Source of the DNA: an uncultured Gammaproteobacteria bacterium
GTDB lineage: Bacteria; Pseudomonadota; Gammaproteobacteria; UBA4575
DNA length: 38,939 bases
Reading direction: 5' to 3'
Assembly (NCBI GenBank): GCA_905479295.1
Contig: CAJQLY010000036.1
Coordinates: 1-38,939 of the forward strand
Below are positions 20,287-29,785 of this stretch, in pieces. Below the pieces are notes generated by a model. That model saw only the letters and a program-made list of their open reading frames with translations, made no database searches and was not told where the DNA came from. The first letter of the stretch is position 1; each line of letters starts with the position of its first letter. A program made the translations under genes and the position numbers.

Positions 20287-21330
20287 GTGGTCCAAAATAC
20301 CTTTTTTTTCATCCTGCTAGCTGCCGCAACCGTGGCCTTTACTGGGCTACTCACACCCTTTTTCCAGCCTTTGTTATGGGCTGTCACTCTGGCTGTCCTA
20401 TTTCGTGGCTTACACCACTTTTTACAACACCATCTAGGCAGTCAACGTCATAACAGCACGGCACTACTCAGTGTGTTTATTATCCTAATCTGCGCTATTG
20501 CACCGGCTCTATTCTTAAGTATTGCGGTAGCTAAAGAGGGGGTTGGCCTATATCAGGCGATTACTGCTGGTGATATTAATCTAGCGTATGGCATTCAATG
20601 GCTACAAAACAGCCTGCCTGCACTAGAGCAGTTACTTCAATATGGCGATCTCTCTTTAGCTGATTTGGAAACCAAGATCAGCAACAGTGCGATGCAACTC
20701 AGCCAAGCCCTAGGCACTTACCTACTCAGCTTTGGGCAGGATGCACTGCAGTTCACCCTCTTATTTTTCTTGATGCTGTATCTCTTGTTTTTCTGTATCC
20801 GTGACGGTGATACCTTACTCAATAAATTAGTTGAAACCTTACCCCTAGGTGATCATAACGAGCGTTTATTACTCAACAAATTTGCCGAAGTATCGCGTGC
20901 TACGATTAAAGGTACCCTAGTTGTTGGCGGCATACAGGGTGCTATTGGCGGTATCAGCTTTGCCTTATTGGGGATTGAATCAGCCTTATTCTGGGCCGCA
21001 GTAATGACGATTCTATCGGTATTACCTGCCGTTGGTGCTGCCCTGATTTGGTTGCCAGCAGCTATCTACCTATTAGCAAACGAGCAAATGACTGCAGGCA
21101 TTATTCTGATTTTGGTTGGAGTCTTTATAATTGGCATGGTCGACAATGTCTTACGCCCTATTCTGGTTGGACGCGACACACAGATGCCAGACTACTTAAT
21201 CCTACTCAGTACTCTGGGGGGAATTGCCATGATCGGCATTTCAGGTTTTGTCTTAGGCCCTATAATTGCGGCATTCTTTCTTGCCATTTGGGCCATGTTT
21301 GGCCAGCAGTACAATAGCAACAAAGGTTAA
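20287..21330 (+). CDS. AI-2E family transporter / YdiK-PerM-like membrane protein (GTG start)
   Basis: 347 aa multi-TM; GGIQGAIGGISFALLGIESALFWAAVMTILSVLPAVGAALIWLPAAIYLL, DNVLRPILVGRDTQMPDYLILLSTLGGI. Confidence 0.92.
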   Translation: MVQNTFFFILLAAATVAFTGLLTPFFQPLLWAVTLAVLFRGLHHFLQHHLGSQRHNSTALLSVFIILICAIAPALFLSIAVAKEGVGLYQAITAGDINLAYGIQWLQNSLPALEQLLQYGDLSLADLETKISNSAMQLSQALGTYLLSFGQDALQFTLLFFLMLYLLFFCIRDGDTLLNKLVETLPLGDHNERLLLNKFAEVSRATIKGTLVVGGIQGAIGGISFALLGIESALFWAAVMTILSVLPAVGAALIWLPAAIYLLANEQMTAGIILILVGVFIIGMVDNVLRPILVGRDTQMPDYLILLSTLGGIAMIGISGFVLGPIIAAFFLAIWAMFGQQYNSNKG

Positions 21331-21342
21331 TTGCTGAGCAGG

Positions 21343-21804
21343 CTATTTAGCCCCACGCCGTTTGCGCCCTTGATAGGCTGTGACTTGCTGCATGATTTGA
21401 CTAAAAGGTAAGGCATTAAGACGTTCAAAATCGTCTAATGCCTGCTGGATTACGGCATAGACATCGTCTTCAGCCGCGTTCGTCTGATCAGGATGCAACC
21501 CCTTAAACAGCTCGATCATGCCCTTCACCCCACCGCACTGGATCTTGATCTCAGCATTATGTGGCAGCGGCCCATCGACTTGGGTTTGCTGCAGGGCGAA
21601 GCGTGCCTTTTCGCGTAGTAGCATCAATAGTTCCTGACACAGGGCGTGACTGGCGGCAGATTCACAGGCTACCCCTTCACGATCAGCAAGGTTAAAACGA
21701 GATGACTTTGAACAATTACAGACACGCGAATTAATCGCCTTTTCAAAGGCGCATTTAATTGGATTGATCTCAGCATAGGTTGAGCGATAGTGATTCTCGT
21801 CCAT
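21343..21804 (-). CDS. Hypothetical Cys-containing protein
   Basis: 153 aa ORF; RVCNCSKSSRFNLADREGVACESAASHALC; tightly linked to the next gene. Confidence 0.6.
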   Translation of the reverse strand: MDENHYRSTYAEINPIKCAFEKAINSRVCNCSKSSRFNLADREGVACESAASHALCQELLMLLREKARFALQQTQVDGPLPHNAEIKIQCGGVKGMIELFKGLHPDQTNAAEDDVYAVIQQALDDFERLNALPFSQIMQQVTAYQGRKRRGAK

Positions 21805-21811
21805 GCTTAGG

Positions 21812-22042
21812 TTATTTTTCCCATTCCCTCAGAATAGGTGCATCACGTTGCTCTGCTAGCTTACTCTCAGCCATAGATGCATCTTCTTCGAACATAATTT
21901 TAATTTCTTTACCGGCATCAAGCTCACGTTGCGCACGGGCAAATTGTTTAGCCTCTTTATAGGCATCGAATTGATCCACGAGATTAATCTCGTCTAAACG
22001 CATGCGGCCATCGCGTACGAGGTGGAATACAAAGTAAGGCAT
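21812..22042 (-). CDS. Hypothetical small protein
   Basis: 76 aa, MPYFVFHLVRDGRMRLDEINLVDQFDAYKEAKQFARAQRELDAGKEIKIMFEEDA; 7 nt upstream of 21343-21804. Confidence 0.65.
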   Translation of the reverse strand: MPYFVFHLVRDGRMRLDEINLVDQFDAYKEAKQFARAQRELDAGKEIKIMFEEDASMAESKLAEQRDAPILREWEK

Positions 22043-22225
22043 AATCTAAAACCTGAGTAATCAAGCTGACTATTTAACCATCCCCTTTGGCAGTTGGAAA
22101 TACTACCGAATGATATAAACGCTTTTCTCTAGTCTCGATACCCCGATAACGACAAGGTTGAGAACAGAAATATGCCCTCCCTAAGAGTTATTGAAGTGTT
22201 TTGCCGTATTTTTTAAAGTAGCGCT

Positions 22226-22543
22226 ATGGAAAATAAAAACACATTTGCAGCCAAATTGGCTGAAGTCACACCGGGAACGACAAAGAAAATTTGTATGCCT
22301 GGCCGAGCCCCGATCTTATTAGCCAATGTCGAAGGCACCATCTATGCGGTGGATGACACCTGCACTCACGAAGATTCTTCTTTGGCCTTAGGCTGCCTAC
22401 GTGGTGATAAGGTCAAGTGTACCTTGCATGGCAGCTGGTTTAGCGTCGTCAATGGTGAGCCATCAGAAGACCCCGCAGACGAAGCCTTACAAACCTATGT
22501 GGTTACGATCCAAGATGATGAGATTTGGCTCACCTTAGACTAG
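22226..22543 (+). CDS. Rieske [2Fe-2S] ferredoxin-like protein (NirD-like)
   Basis: 105 aa; CTHEDSSLALGCLRGDKVKCTLHGSWFSVVNG Rieske CxH...CxxH motif. Confidence 0.92.
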   Translation: MENKNTFAAKLAEVTPGTTKKICMPGRAPILLANVEGTIYAVDDTCTHEDSSLALGCLRGDKVKCTLHGSWFSVVNGEPSEDPADEALQTYVVTIQDDEIWLTLD

Positions 22544-22589
22544 GGCCTGCATTCGGCCGCAGACCGATACTTAGACAAAAGTATCCGGA

Positions 22590-22622
22590 CACAAAAAAGG
22601 CGAGTCATTGACTCGCCTTTTA
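22590..22622. terminator. Bidirectional intrinsic terminator
   Basis: AAAAAAGGCGAGTCATTGACTCGCCTTTT between convergent Rieske and soeC genes. Confidence 0.88.
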
Positions 22623-22651
22623 GCTGCTAACAAGGATTAATTAACCCCTTG

Positions 22652-23596
22652 TTAGCACTGTTGTGCACCGTGGTATAGATTCACCACATGACGAGCTTCA
22701 GCAAAGAATAACCATCGCTCAACTGCAACACCAGCAAAGGCACTAATCACTGCAGCCGCTAGCATTAAGGTATTGTCGCCCTCACCCAAACCGAACCAAA
22801 CGATCAATGATGGCAGTATAAAGCCTAAGACCATCGCAACCCAACGTAATGCAACCAAGCGATCACGCGCCACTTGATAACCAAACTCATCAGTTAAAAA
22901 AGTGCCTGCAGTGTGACCTACATCTAATAAACGCACTGTCCGTGACGTAAATGAGGTTGCTGTATTAATAGTCGGCCCTGCCGGTGCTCCAATCCAAAAG
23001 AAATAAACAATCTTAATCGTCGCCGCAATCACCACCATGTAGCTTGCAACCATCGTCAGGTTAGCAGACACATCACCAGACAGAGACAGCAACAATGAGA
23101 ATAATAAGCCACCCAACATCAAACCTAAGCTGATGTAATTCACTGGAGTTAATGCATTATTCCACTGTCGAATCGTCTTCAATGAAGCGTAAATCATGCC
23201 AGTTGAGAAAACCGTCACAATCGCCCACACACCGGTCAATAGCGCCAAGGCTGTCATTGCTGTCGAATTGCTTGCATCAACACCACGCCATACTAGGTAG
23301 ACATAAAGCATAACGATTGGGTAGAACAAGATCGCTAATAAACCCTCACGCGCCAACCACGAAGTACGCACACGACTAAACGCACGCCATGCATTCTTTG
23401 GATTTGCTAAGTGAAAGGTAGAAGAGATCAGACCACTGGTAATTAGGACCAAGGCAACCGCTGACAACAACAACGTTTGCTCACCCGTCATAGGCTGAGA
23501 GAAATCAAAAGCACTGTAAATTGCAGTGATTGCGATCAAGCCATAGCCGGCACCTGAAGTGACCGTAAAAAATATAACTGAAAATGCTGGATGCAT
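22652..23596 (-). CDS. soeC: Sulfite dehydrogenase membrane subunit SoeC (DmsC-like)
   Basis: 314 aa multi-TM, DmsC-like (SSTFHLANPKNAWRAFSRVRTSWLAREGLLAILFYP). Confidence 0.88.
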   Translation of the reverse strand: MHPAFSVIFFTVTSGAGYGLIAITAIYSAFDFSQPMTGEQTLLLSAVALVLITSGLISSTFHLANPKNAWRAFSRVRTSWLAREGLLAILFYPIVMLYVYLVWRGVDASNSTAMTALALLTGVWAIVTVFSTGMIYASLKTIRQWNNALTPVNYISLGLMLGGLLFSLLLSLSGDVSANLTMVASYMVVIAATIKIVYFFWIGAPAGPTINTATSFTSRTVRLLDVGHTAGTFLTDEFGYQVARDRLVALRWVAMVLGFILPSLIVWFGLGEGDNTLMLAAAVISAFAGVAVERWLFFAEARHVVNLYHGAQQC

Positions 23597-23608
23597 CTGG
23601 ATTCCTTT

Positions 23609-24301
23609 TTATCGTGCAACTAAACGGTTAACCCAATCTTTCACTTTTTCAATTGGATTAGTTTCGTTCTTGTAAGTTGGAATATTTGTCTTATTACGCG
23701 GTGGTAAATAAGTATTCACTGGCTTATAACCAAGCTCTGGCATTAAGTGTTCACCACCACGCTCACGAGAGAGTCTAGAAACTTCTGAGTTTGGATCATC
23801 AAAGTCACCAAAGAATCGTGCATGTGCAGGACAGGTCATAACACAGGCTGGTTGACGCTCATCTTCTGGCAAGGCTTCGTCATAAATTCGATCGACACAA
23901 AGGGTGCACTTCTTCATCACGCCTTCTTCAGGATCAAGCTCACGTGCGCCATAAGGACAGGCCCATGCACAGAGGTTACAACCCATACATTTATCTTGAT
24001 CGACTAAAACGATACCGTCTTCTTCACGCTTATAAGAAGCGCCTGTAGGACATACCGTGACACAAGCCGCATCTTCACAATGCATACAAGACATTGGAAA
24101 GTGCACCGTCTTGTTCTCAGGATAATCACCTAGCTCATAGTTACGAATACGGTTAAACCAAACACCTGTTGGGTCTTTGCCATAAGGTTCTAAATCAGTT
24201 AACGGCCCAGTGGTACCCGAAGTATTCCACTGCTTACACGCAACTGCACAGGCATTACAGCCAACACAAGTGTCTAGATCGACAACTAATCCTAATTTCA
24301 T
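23609..24301 (-). CDS. soeB: Sulfite dehydrogenase iron-sulfur subunit SoeB
   Basis: 230 aa; multiple 4Fe-4S motifs (CVGCNACAVACKQWN, CMHCEDAACVTVCPTGA, CMGCNLCAWACPYGA). Confidence 0.92.
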   Translation of the reverse strand: MKLGLVVDLDTCVGCNACAVACKQWNTSGTTGPLTDLEPYGKDPTGVWFNRIRNYELGDYPENKTVHFPMSCMHCEDAACVTVCPTGASYKREEDGIVLVDQDKCMGCNLCAWACPYGARELDPEEGVMKKCTLCVDRIYDEALPEDERQPACVMTCPAHARFFGDFDDPNSEVSRLSRERGGEHLMPELGYKPVNTYLPPRNKTNIPTYKNETNPIEKVKDWVNRLVAR

Positions 24302-27258
24302 GAATCATCCCTTTTAGTCTTGCCGCGAGTCAGAATGTCGCGCATCGAACGATGCAATCCAACTGCTTTATGTGTTTGATATTGAAGCTTAGAAACCGGC
24401 TTTTTCGCGCCTGGCATCGGCTTAATCGTATCGAAAGTAGGCCATGTACCTGTTTCGCCTGCTGCCGCTGGATAGATCTTCACTTGCAAATCATACCAAG
24501 CCGCTTGACCCGTAATTGGATCAGAGTTGGTCACTGCGCGATCGGCCGACTTAGACGGTAAATGCTCACTGATCAAATGGTTCAACAAGAAGCCATCATT
24601 AGATTCGTTCGCTGCAGGATCCAATCCCCAAGCACCTCGTTGTTTACCAATCGCGTTCCAAGTCCAGATCGTGTTGCTCTCAACACCTTCCATCAATTTC
24701 ACTTGAACACGGATCTTGCCATTTTCAGACTCAACCCAAATCCACGATAGATCAACAATGCCCATTTCTTCCGCTTTCTTGCGGTTCATGTACATATAGT
24801 TTTGAGCCAAAATCTGACGTAACCAGGCATTTTGCGAATCCCATGAGTGATACATCATCATCGGACGCTGTGTAATCGCAAAGAATGGATATTCAGTCGA
24901 CGAAGTTGCTTGCTGCTCTAACGGCTCATAGTAATCCGGTAGCGGATCAAAATAAGTCACCATACGGTGCTTATCGTAATCATTCTTTGGTTGAGGGCCG
25001 TCATATAAACCCTGACCTGCAAGGCGGAACTTCTGCAAAGACTCAGAGTACAGTTCCATTACAATCGGCTTAGATGAACCAATAAAGCCAGAGTCCTTAG
25101 CAAACTCTAAATAACCTTTGTTAGCAAAGCGGTAGTAATGGTGCTCTTTCGGTAACTTATGCTCAAAGAAACATTCGTTATCGATATAGTCCTGCCATTG
25201 GTTTTGATTTGGCTCACCACGCAATGATTTGCTGCCGTCTTCACCACGCCAACCAGCGAGGAAGCCAAGGCCTGGTGCCTTCTCAAAATTAATCACGAAA
25301 TCGTTATAGCCTTCATATTTCGGACTACCATCTTCTTTCGTAAAGGCTGGGAACTTCAGACGCGTCGCTAAATCAACCAACACTTCCTGCCATGGTCGTA
25401 CATCACGATCGGGCTCAATCACTGGCGCACGAATCGCATCACAGACAGCGTGAGGCTCAGAGATCGGACGATCGAGAATCGAAATCGTATCGTATCGCTC
25501 TAAGTACGTCGTATCTGGAAGGATCAAATCAGCAAAGGCCGTCATTTCAGAATGGAAGGCATCAGCTACCACTAAGAATGGTAGTTTGTATTTAAAGTCG
25601 CCATTCTCGTCTTTTTCACTGCCTTCAACTTTCTCAGTCAGCATATCGCGCACTGAGCTAGTGTTCATGGTTGAGTTCCAACTCATGTTCGCCATAAAGA
25701 TGATCAGGGTATCAATTGGGTAGGGATCGCCTTTAACTGCATTGGTAATCACCATATGCATCAAGCCATGGTTAGCAATTGGTGCATCCCATGAATAGGC
25801 CTTATCGATTCGTAATGGCTTACCATCATCATCAATAACCAAATCTTCAGGACAGGTTGGGAAGCCTAGAGGTGGTGAGTTAAGTGGCTGCCCCGGTGCA
25901 GTCGGCTTAGCCGGCTTGATCGGTGGCACAATATGTTTCGGGAATGGAGGCTTGGCCAAGTGACCACCTGGAACATCCACTGAACCCAACATAATCTGTA
26001 ATAAGTGAATCGCACGACAGGCTTGGAAGCCGTTAGAATGCGCTGAGATACCACGCATTGCGTGCATAGATACAGGACGACCGATGAACTTGTCGTGCTT
26101 ACGACCGGCCCAGTCAGTCCATTCACAATTAATTTCAATTGTCTCTTCAAATGCAACATGCGCCATTTCTAAGGCCATGCGTTCGATATCATCGGCTGCA
26201 ACACCACATACTTTGCTGGCCTCTGCTGGCGAGTATTGATCATCTAAATAGCGTTCTGCTAACAGCGTAAATACTGTCTTTAACGCCTTACCATCAGCTG
26301 AGGTGTATTCACCAAATAGGGCCGGCTTGATCTCAGGCAGGCTACCATCGACTAAGGCTTCTTTCTCAAGATCCCAAGACTGTGGATTACCTTCAGCATC
26401 ACGACAGATTAAGCCATCTGTGCTTTCGCCTGGTGTGTTGTAAACCAAGTAAGGTGAGTTGGTGTATCGAACCAAGTATTCCCAATCGAATAAATCGTTC
26501 TTCATCAAAACGTGAATCATGGAGAGTGCGAGAATCGCATCAGTACCTGGCTTAATAGGCACCCATTCATCAGCAATCGCCTGATAACCCGTGCGTACTG
26601 GGTTAACCGAAACAAACTTAGCGCCACGGCGCTTAATCTTTTCTAAACCAATCTTAATTGGGTTGGATGCATGATCTTCGGCCACGCCCCAAAGCATGAA
26701 GTATTTAGTGTTATCCCAATCAGGGTCACCAAACTCCCAAAATGCATGACCGATCGAGTAGAGGCCTGCTGCCGCCATATTGACCGAACAAAAACCACCA
26801 TGGGCCGCCCAGTTAATGGTGCCGTATTGTTGTGCCCAAAGACCACTCAAGGCCTGCATCTGGTCACGACCAGTAAAGAATGCAAGCTTCTTAGGATCGG
26901 TGTTACGAATATTTTCTAAACGCTCTGATAAGTAATCTAGTGCGACATCCCATGATACTGGCTCAAACTCACCCGCCCCACGCTCGCTGCCTTTCTTACG
27001 CATCATCGGCTGCTGTAATTTAGCCGGCGATTTCTGCTTCATAATGCCTGCATTACCCTTAGCACAGAGCACACCCTTATTCACTGGATGGTTCTTGTTA
27101 CCCTGGATAAATCGCACTTCATTATCTTCGACAGTCACCTTGATACCACAACGACAAGCACACATATAACAGGTTGTGTACTTTCCTTCTTGCTTCTCGT
27201 GGTTTTCGAACTGCGGCAGGTTGAGGGCGATTGGTAGTCCCTTAAAAGTTGAGGCCAT
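24298..27258 (-). CDS. soeA: Sulfite dehydrogenase molybdopterin subunit SoeA
   Basis: 986 aa; YTTCYMCACRCGIKVTV...GVLCAKG Fe-S site and DMSO-reductase-family body; ATGA-type overlap with soeB. Confidence 0.9.
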   Translation of the reverse strand: MASTFKGLPIALNLPQFENHEKQEGKYTTCYMCACRCGIKVTVEDNEVRFIQGNKNHPVNKGVLCAKGNAGIMKQKSPAKLQQPMMRKKGSERGAGEFEPVSWDVALDYLSERLENIRNTDPKKLAFFTGRDQMQALSGLWAQQYGTINWAAHGGFCSVNMAAAGLYSIGHAFWEFGDPDWDNTKYFMLWGVAEDHASNPIKIGLEKIKRRGAKFVSVNPVRTGYQAIADEWVPIKPGTDAILALSMIHVLMKNDLFDWEYLVRYTNSPYLVYNTPGESTDGLICRDAEGNPQSWDLEKEALVDGSLPEIKPALFGEYTSADGKALKTVFTLLAERYLDDQYSPAEASKVCGVAADDIERMALEMAHVAFEETIEINCEWTDWAGRKHDKFIGRPVSMHAMRGISAHSNGFQACRAIHLLQIMLGSVDVPGGHLAKPPFPKHIVPPIKPAKPTAPGQPLNSPPLGFPTCPEDLVIDDDGKPLRIDKAYSWDAPIANHGLMHMVITNAVKGDPYPIDTLIIFMANMSWNSTMNTSSVRDMLTEKVEGSEKDENGDFKYKLPFLVVADAFHSEMTAFADLILPDTTYLERYDTISILDRPISEPHAVCDAIRAPVIEPDRDVRPWQEVLVDLATRLKFPAFTKEDGSPKYEGYNDFVINFEKAPGLGFLAGWRGEDGSKSLRGEPNQNQWQDYIDNECFFEHKLPKEHHYYRFANKGYLEFAKDSGFIGSSKPIVMELYSESLQKFRLAGQGLYDGPQPKNDYDKHRMVTYFDPLPDYYEPLEQQATSSTEYPFFAITQRPMMMYHSWDSQNAWLRQILAQNYMYMNRKKAEEMGIVDLSWIWVESENGKIRVQVKLMEGVESNTIWTWNAIGKQRGAWGLDPAANESNDGFLLNHLISEHLPSKSADRAVTNSDPITGQAAWYDLQVKIYPAAAGETGTWPTFDTIKPMPGAKKPVSKLQYQTHKAVGLHRSMRDILTRGKTKRDDS

Positions 27259-27646
27259 AGCTGTCTCTTTATTTCGTTATTAAGTTAGCCCTGCTTACAA
27301 TGAGCGGGCCTTATAATTATTGCCGTCGAAACTCGACGCTCCAATAAAATCTTCTGATACGAGCGCAGCAGATAAAGCTACACTGAAATTCTTGCGCATT
27401 TTGTCATAGCGCGGGGCATTTTGGTAGCGACTCAGCGGAATCACTAGTGATAGAACACACTAAATGTAGGTGACTAAAAATGAGTATCAATCAATAAGCA
27501 ATACAGGGTAAAAACAATCTCTAACAAACACTACTATGATGTATCTGTTTTGCACATGAACTGCCTACCCCATGGGACTTGTTCAAAAATCACTTCGTCT
27601 TAGTTAAGATATGTGCTGAAAAGAGACACTCTAAGGTAGAACAAAC

Positions 27647-28390
27647 ATGTCGAATTGGATTGATGGCAAAGTAATCGAGAACATCCACTGGACTGATACT
27701 CTCTATAGCCTGCGCGTAGAAGGTGATGTCCAGCCTTATAAGGCTGGACAATTTGGACGTTTAGGCTTGGAAATTGATGATGAAATCATCGGCCGCCCCT
27801 ATTCCTTCGTCAGCGCACCCAATGAGGGCTTCCATGAATTTTATTCGATCACTGTTGCAGAAGGCGCCTTATCCCCGCGACTAGCCGAGCTTAAGGCCGG
27901 TGATCATGTCTACCTTGGTAAAAAACCGAACGGTTTCCTAATCCTAGATGAAATCCCTGAAAGTGAAGACCTCTGGATGTTGTCCACCGGTACCGGCATT
28001 GGGCCATTTTTATCGATTCTAAAAACCGATCAAGCTTGGATGCGCTTCAACAAGCTGGTGTTGGTGCATGCTGTCAGAAATGCCGCTGAACTGGCTTATC
28101 GCGAGCTCATCGACGAACTCAGCGCAAAACACCCCGATCAATTCTGCTATGTTCCCTTCGTCAGTCGTGAAAAAACCGACTTTAGCCTACCAGGCCGTAT
28201 CCCGGCTGGCTTTAAGAATGGTTCACTAGAAAAACGTGCTAGAATTAAAGTCGAAGAAGGTAAATCGCAGATCATGCTCTGCGGTAATCCAGATATGGTG
28301 AAAGATACGCGTGAACTGCTGCAAAAACGTGGCTTAACCAAGAATCTGAGGCGCACACCAGGCAGCATTAGTACCGAAAATTACTGGTAG
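27647..28390 (+). CDS. fpr: Ferredoxin/flavodoxin-NADP+ reductase
   Basis: 247 aa; GRPYSFVSAPNEGFHEFYSITV, LSTGTGIGPFLSIL, C-terminal RRTPGSISTENYW. Confidence 0.95.
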   Translation: MSNWIDGKVIENIHWTDTLYSLRVEGDVQPYKAGQFGRLGLEIDDEIIGRPYSFVSAPNEGFHEFYSITVAEGALSPRLAELKAGDHVYLGKKPNGFLILDEIPESEDLWMLSTGTGIGPFLSILKTDQAWMRFNKLVLVHAVRNAAELAYRELIDELSAKHPDQFCYVPFVSREKTDFSLPGRIPAGFKNGSLEKRARIKVEEGKSQIMLCGNPDMVKDTRELLQKRGLTKNLRRTPGSISTENYW

Positions 28391-28428
28391 CCGTTGAACA
28401 ACATCTTTAACTCAGCCATTTCACTGCT

Positions 28429-28926
28429 TTAAGGTTTGAGTTGCTGCGGTGCTGTAAAACTCAGTAATACACCCATCGAACGACTGCTAGCACGCCAATC
28501 ATCAATTTCAAAACCAACACAATAGTGGCTACCAGTCGGCAAATCACAGAGTGCATCGCCAGTATAAAAATTACATAGGCTGGTTAATCCTGGATTATGC
28601 CCAACTAGGGCAACATGCTGCCACTCACCAGACAGAGCCTCAATACGCGCAATCAAGTCAGTCGAACTCGCAAGATACAGGTTGGAATCAGTAATAATAT
28701 GTTCAGCGCCAATCAATAGCGTCTGATTCAGAATCTGCAACGTCTCAAGCGTACGCTTTGCATCACTACAAAAAACCATATCGACCGGTGCCACTACACT
28801 AGTTAAATGCTCCGCCATACGTCCAGCATCAGCCACACCGTTACGGCTTAAAGGTCGCTCATGGTCACGAAAGCAAAGGTCATTCTCAGCTTCAGCATGC
28901 CTAAAAATGCTCAATATTTTAGTCAT
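28429..28926 (-). CDS. sixA: SixA-like phosphohistidine phosphatase
   Basis: 165 aa; SIFRHAEAEND RHxxA motif, VALVGHNPGLTSLCNF. Confidence 0.87.
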   Translation of the reverse strand: MTKILSIFRHAEAENDLCFRDHERPLSRNGVADAGRMAEHLTSVVAPVDMVFCSDAKRTLETLQILNQTLLIGAEHIITDSNLYLASSTDLIARIEALSGEWQHVALVGHNPGLTSLCNFYTGDALCDLPTGSHYCVGFEIDDWRASSRSMGVLLSFTAPQQLKP

Positions 28927-28985
28927 TCTTAACTACCCATGAAATCACTGCTACATATAGTTTTAGCCATTATCACATTAAACAA

Positions 28986-29014
28986 TGACACAAAATCACC
29001 ATATAAATGTGTCA
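28986..29014. promoter_or_regulatory. Inverted repeat TGACAC-N17-GTGTCA plus promoter-like TTGTTC-N16-TAGAAT upstream of fae-like gene
   Basis: Perfect 6-bp arms just upstream of the -35/-10-like elements (about 29021-29048). Confidence 0.35.
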
Positions 29015-29110
29015 CCTTAAATTGTTCTGACAAGCTGATCATGTAGAATAGCCGCCAAAGTTACCCCCTATGTTTTATGTTACCCAAGACTGATCAGGAG
29101 AAGTATCATC

Positions 29111-29659
29111 ATGTCAGAAAGAATTGTAATGCGAGTCGGTGAATCTCTAGTTGCTGGAGGCCCTGCGGGCACCGCGGCTGAGCCAGAAGTTATTATCGGC
29201 GAGCTAGACGGCCCAGTTGGAACTGCTTTTGCCACCCTACTTGGCGATCAAGTTAAAGGCCATAGCCGCGTCCTAGCCATCCTAAATACCGATGTCCAAG
29301 TGCGTCCTGCAACCTTGATGGTCTCTAAGGTCACGGTTAAAGATGAGCGCTACACCAATATCCTCATGGGTACCGTACAAGCCGCAATCGCAAACGGTGT
29401 ATTAGATGCCGTACGTGCTGGCGATATTCCAAAAGAAAAGGCTAACGATCTAGGTATTATTGTTTCGGTTTGGTTAAACCCAATGGTTGCCACAGCCGAT
29501 GACCTAGATCACAAGATCTTATTCGATATTCATCGCAAGGCGATGGCTAATGCGATCCACAAGGCAATGAACAATGAGCCAGATATCGACTGGTTACTTG
29601 AGAACCAAGAAAAGATTACACACAAGTACTATCAGATGGGCCTAGACGGAAAAATCTAA
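29111..29659 (+). CDS. Formaldehyde-activating enzyme (Fae) family protein, divergent
   Basis: 182 aa; VGESLVAGG...EVIIGELDGPVGTAFATLL...RPATLMVSKVTVKDERYTNILMGTVQAAIANGVLDAV...IPKEKANDLGIIVSVWL. Confidence 0.92.
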   Translation: MSERIVMRVGESLVAGGPAGTAAEPEVIIGELDGPVGTAFATLLGDQVKGHSRVLAILNTDVQVRPATLMVSKVTVKDERYTNILMGTVQAAIANGVLDAVRAGDIPKEKANDLGIIVSVWLNPMVATADDLDHKILFDIHRKAMANAIHKAMNNEPDIDWLLENQEKITHKYYQMGLDGKI

Positions 29660-29679
29660 GTCACTCCATAGCAGCATCC

Positions 29680-29709
29680 GTACCGCAGACCCTTCTAGGC
29701 CTGCGGTAC
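29680..29709. other. Strong intergenic hairpin after fae-like gene
   Basis: GTACCGCAG-ACCCTTCTAGGC-CTGCGGTAC, perfect 9-bp outer stem; no T-tract. Confidence 0.5.
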
Positions 29710-29785
29710 ACCCCCAACGATATAAAACTTATGCCAACTCTTGTATGCTTTTAGCTCCGACGTGTTAACTGCCGAGCTACACAAG

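Noticed and set aside
24352-26919. Multiple 61-97 aa ORFs overlapping soeA on both strands
   Set aside because: All overlap an unambiguous molybdopterin oxidoreductase frame; low-complexity shadow translations
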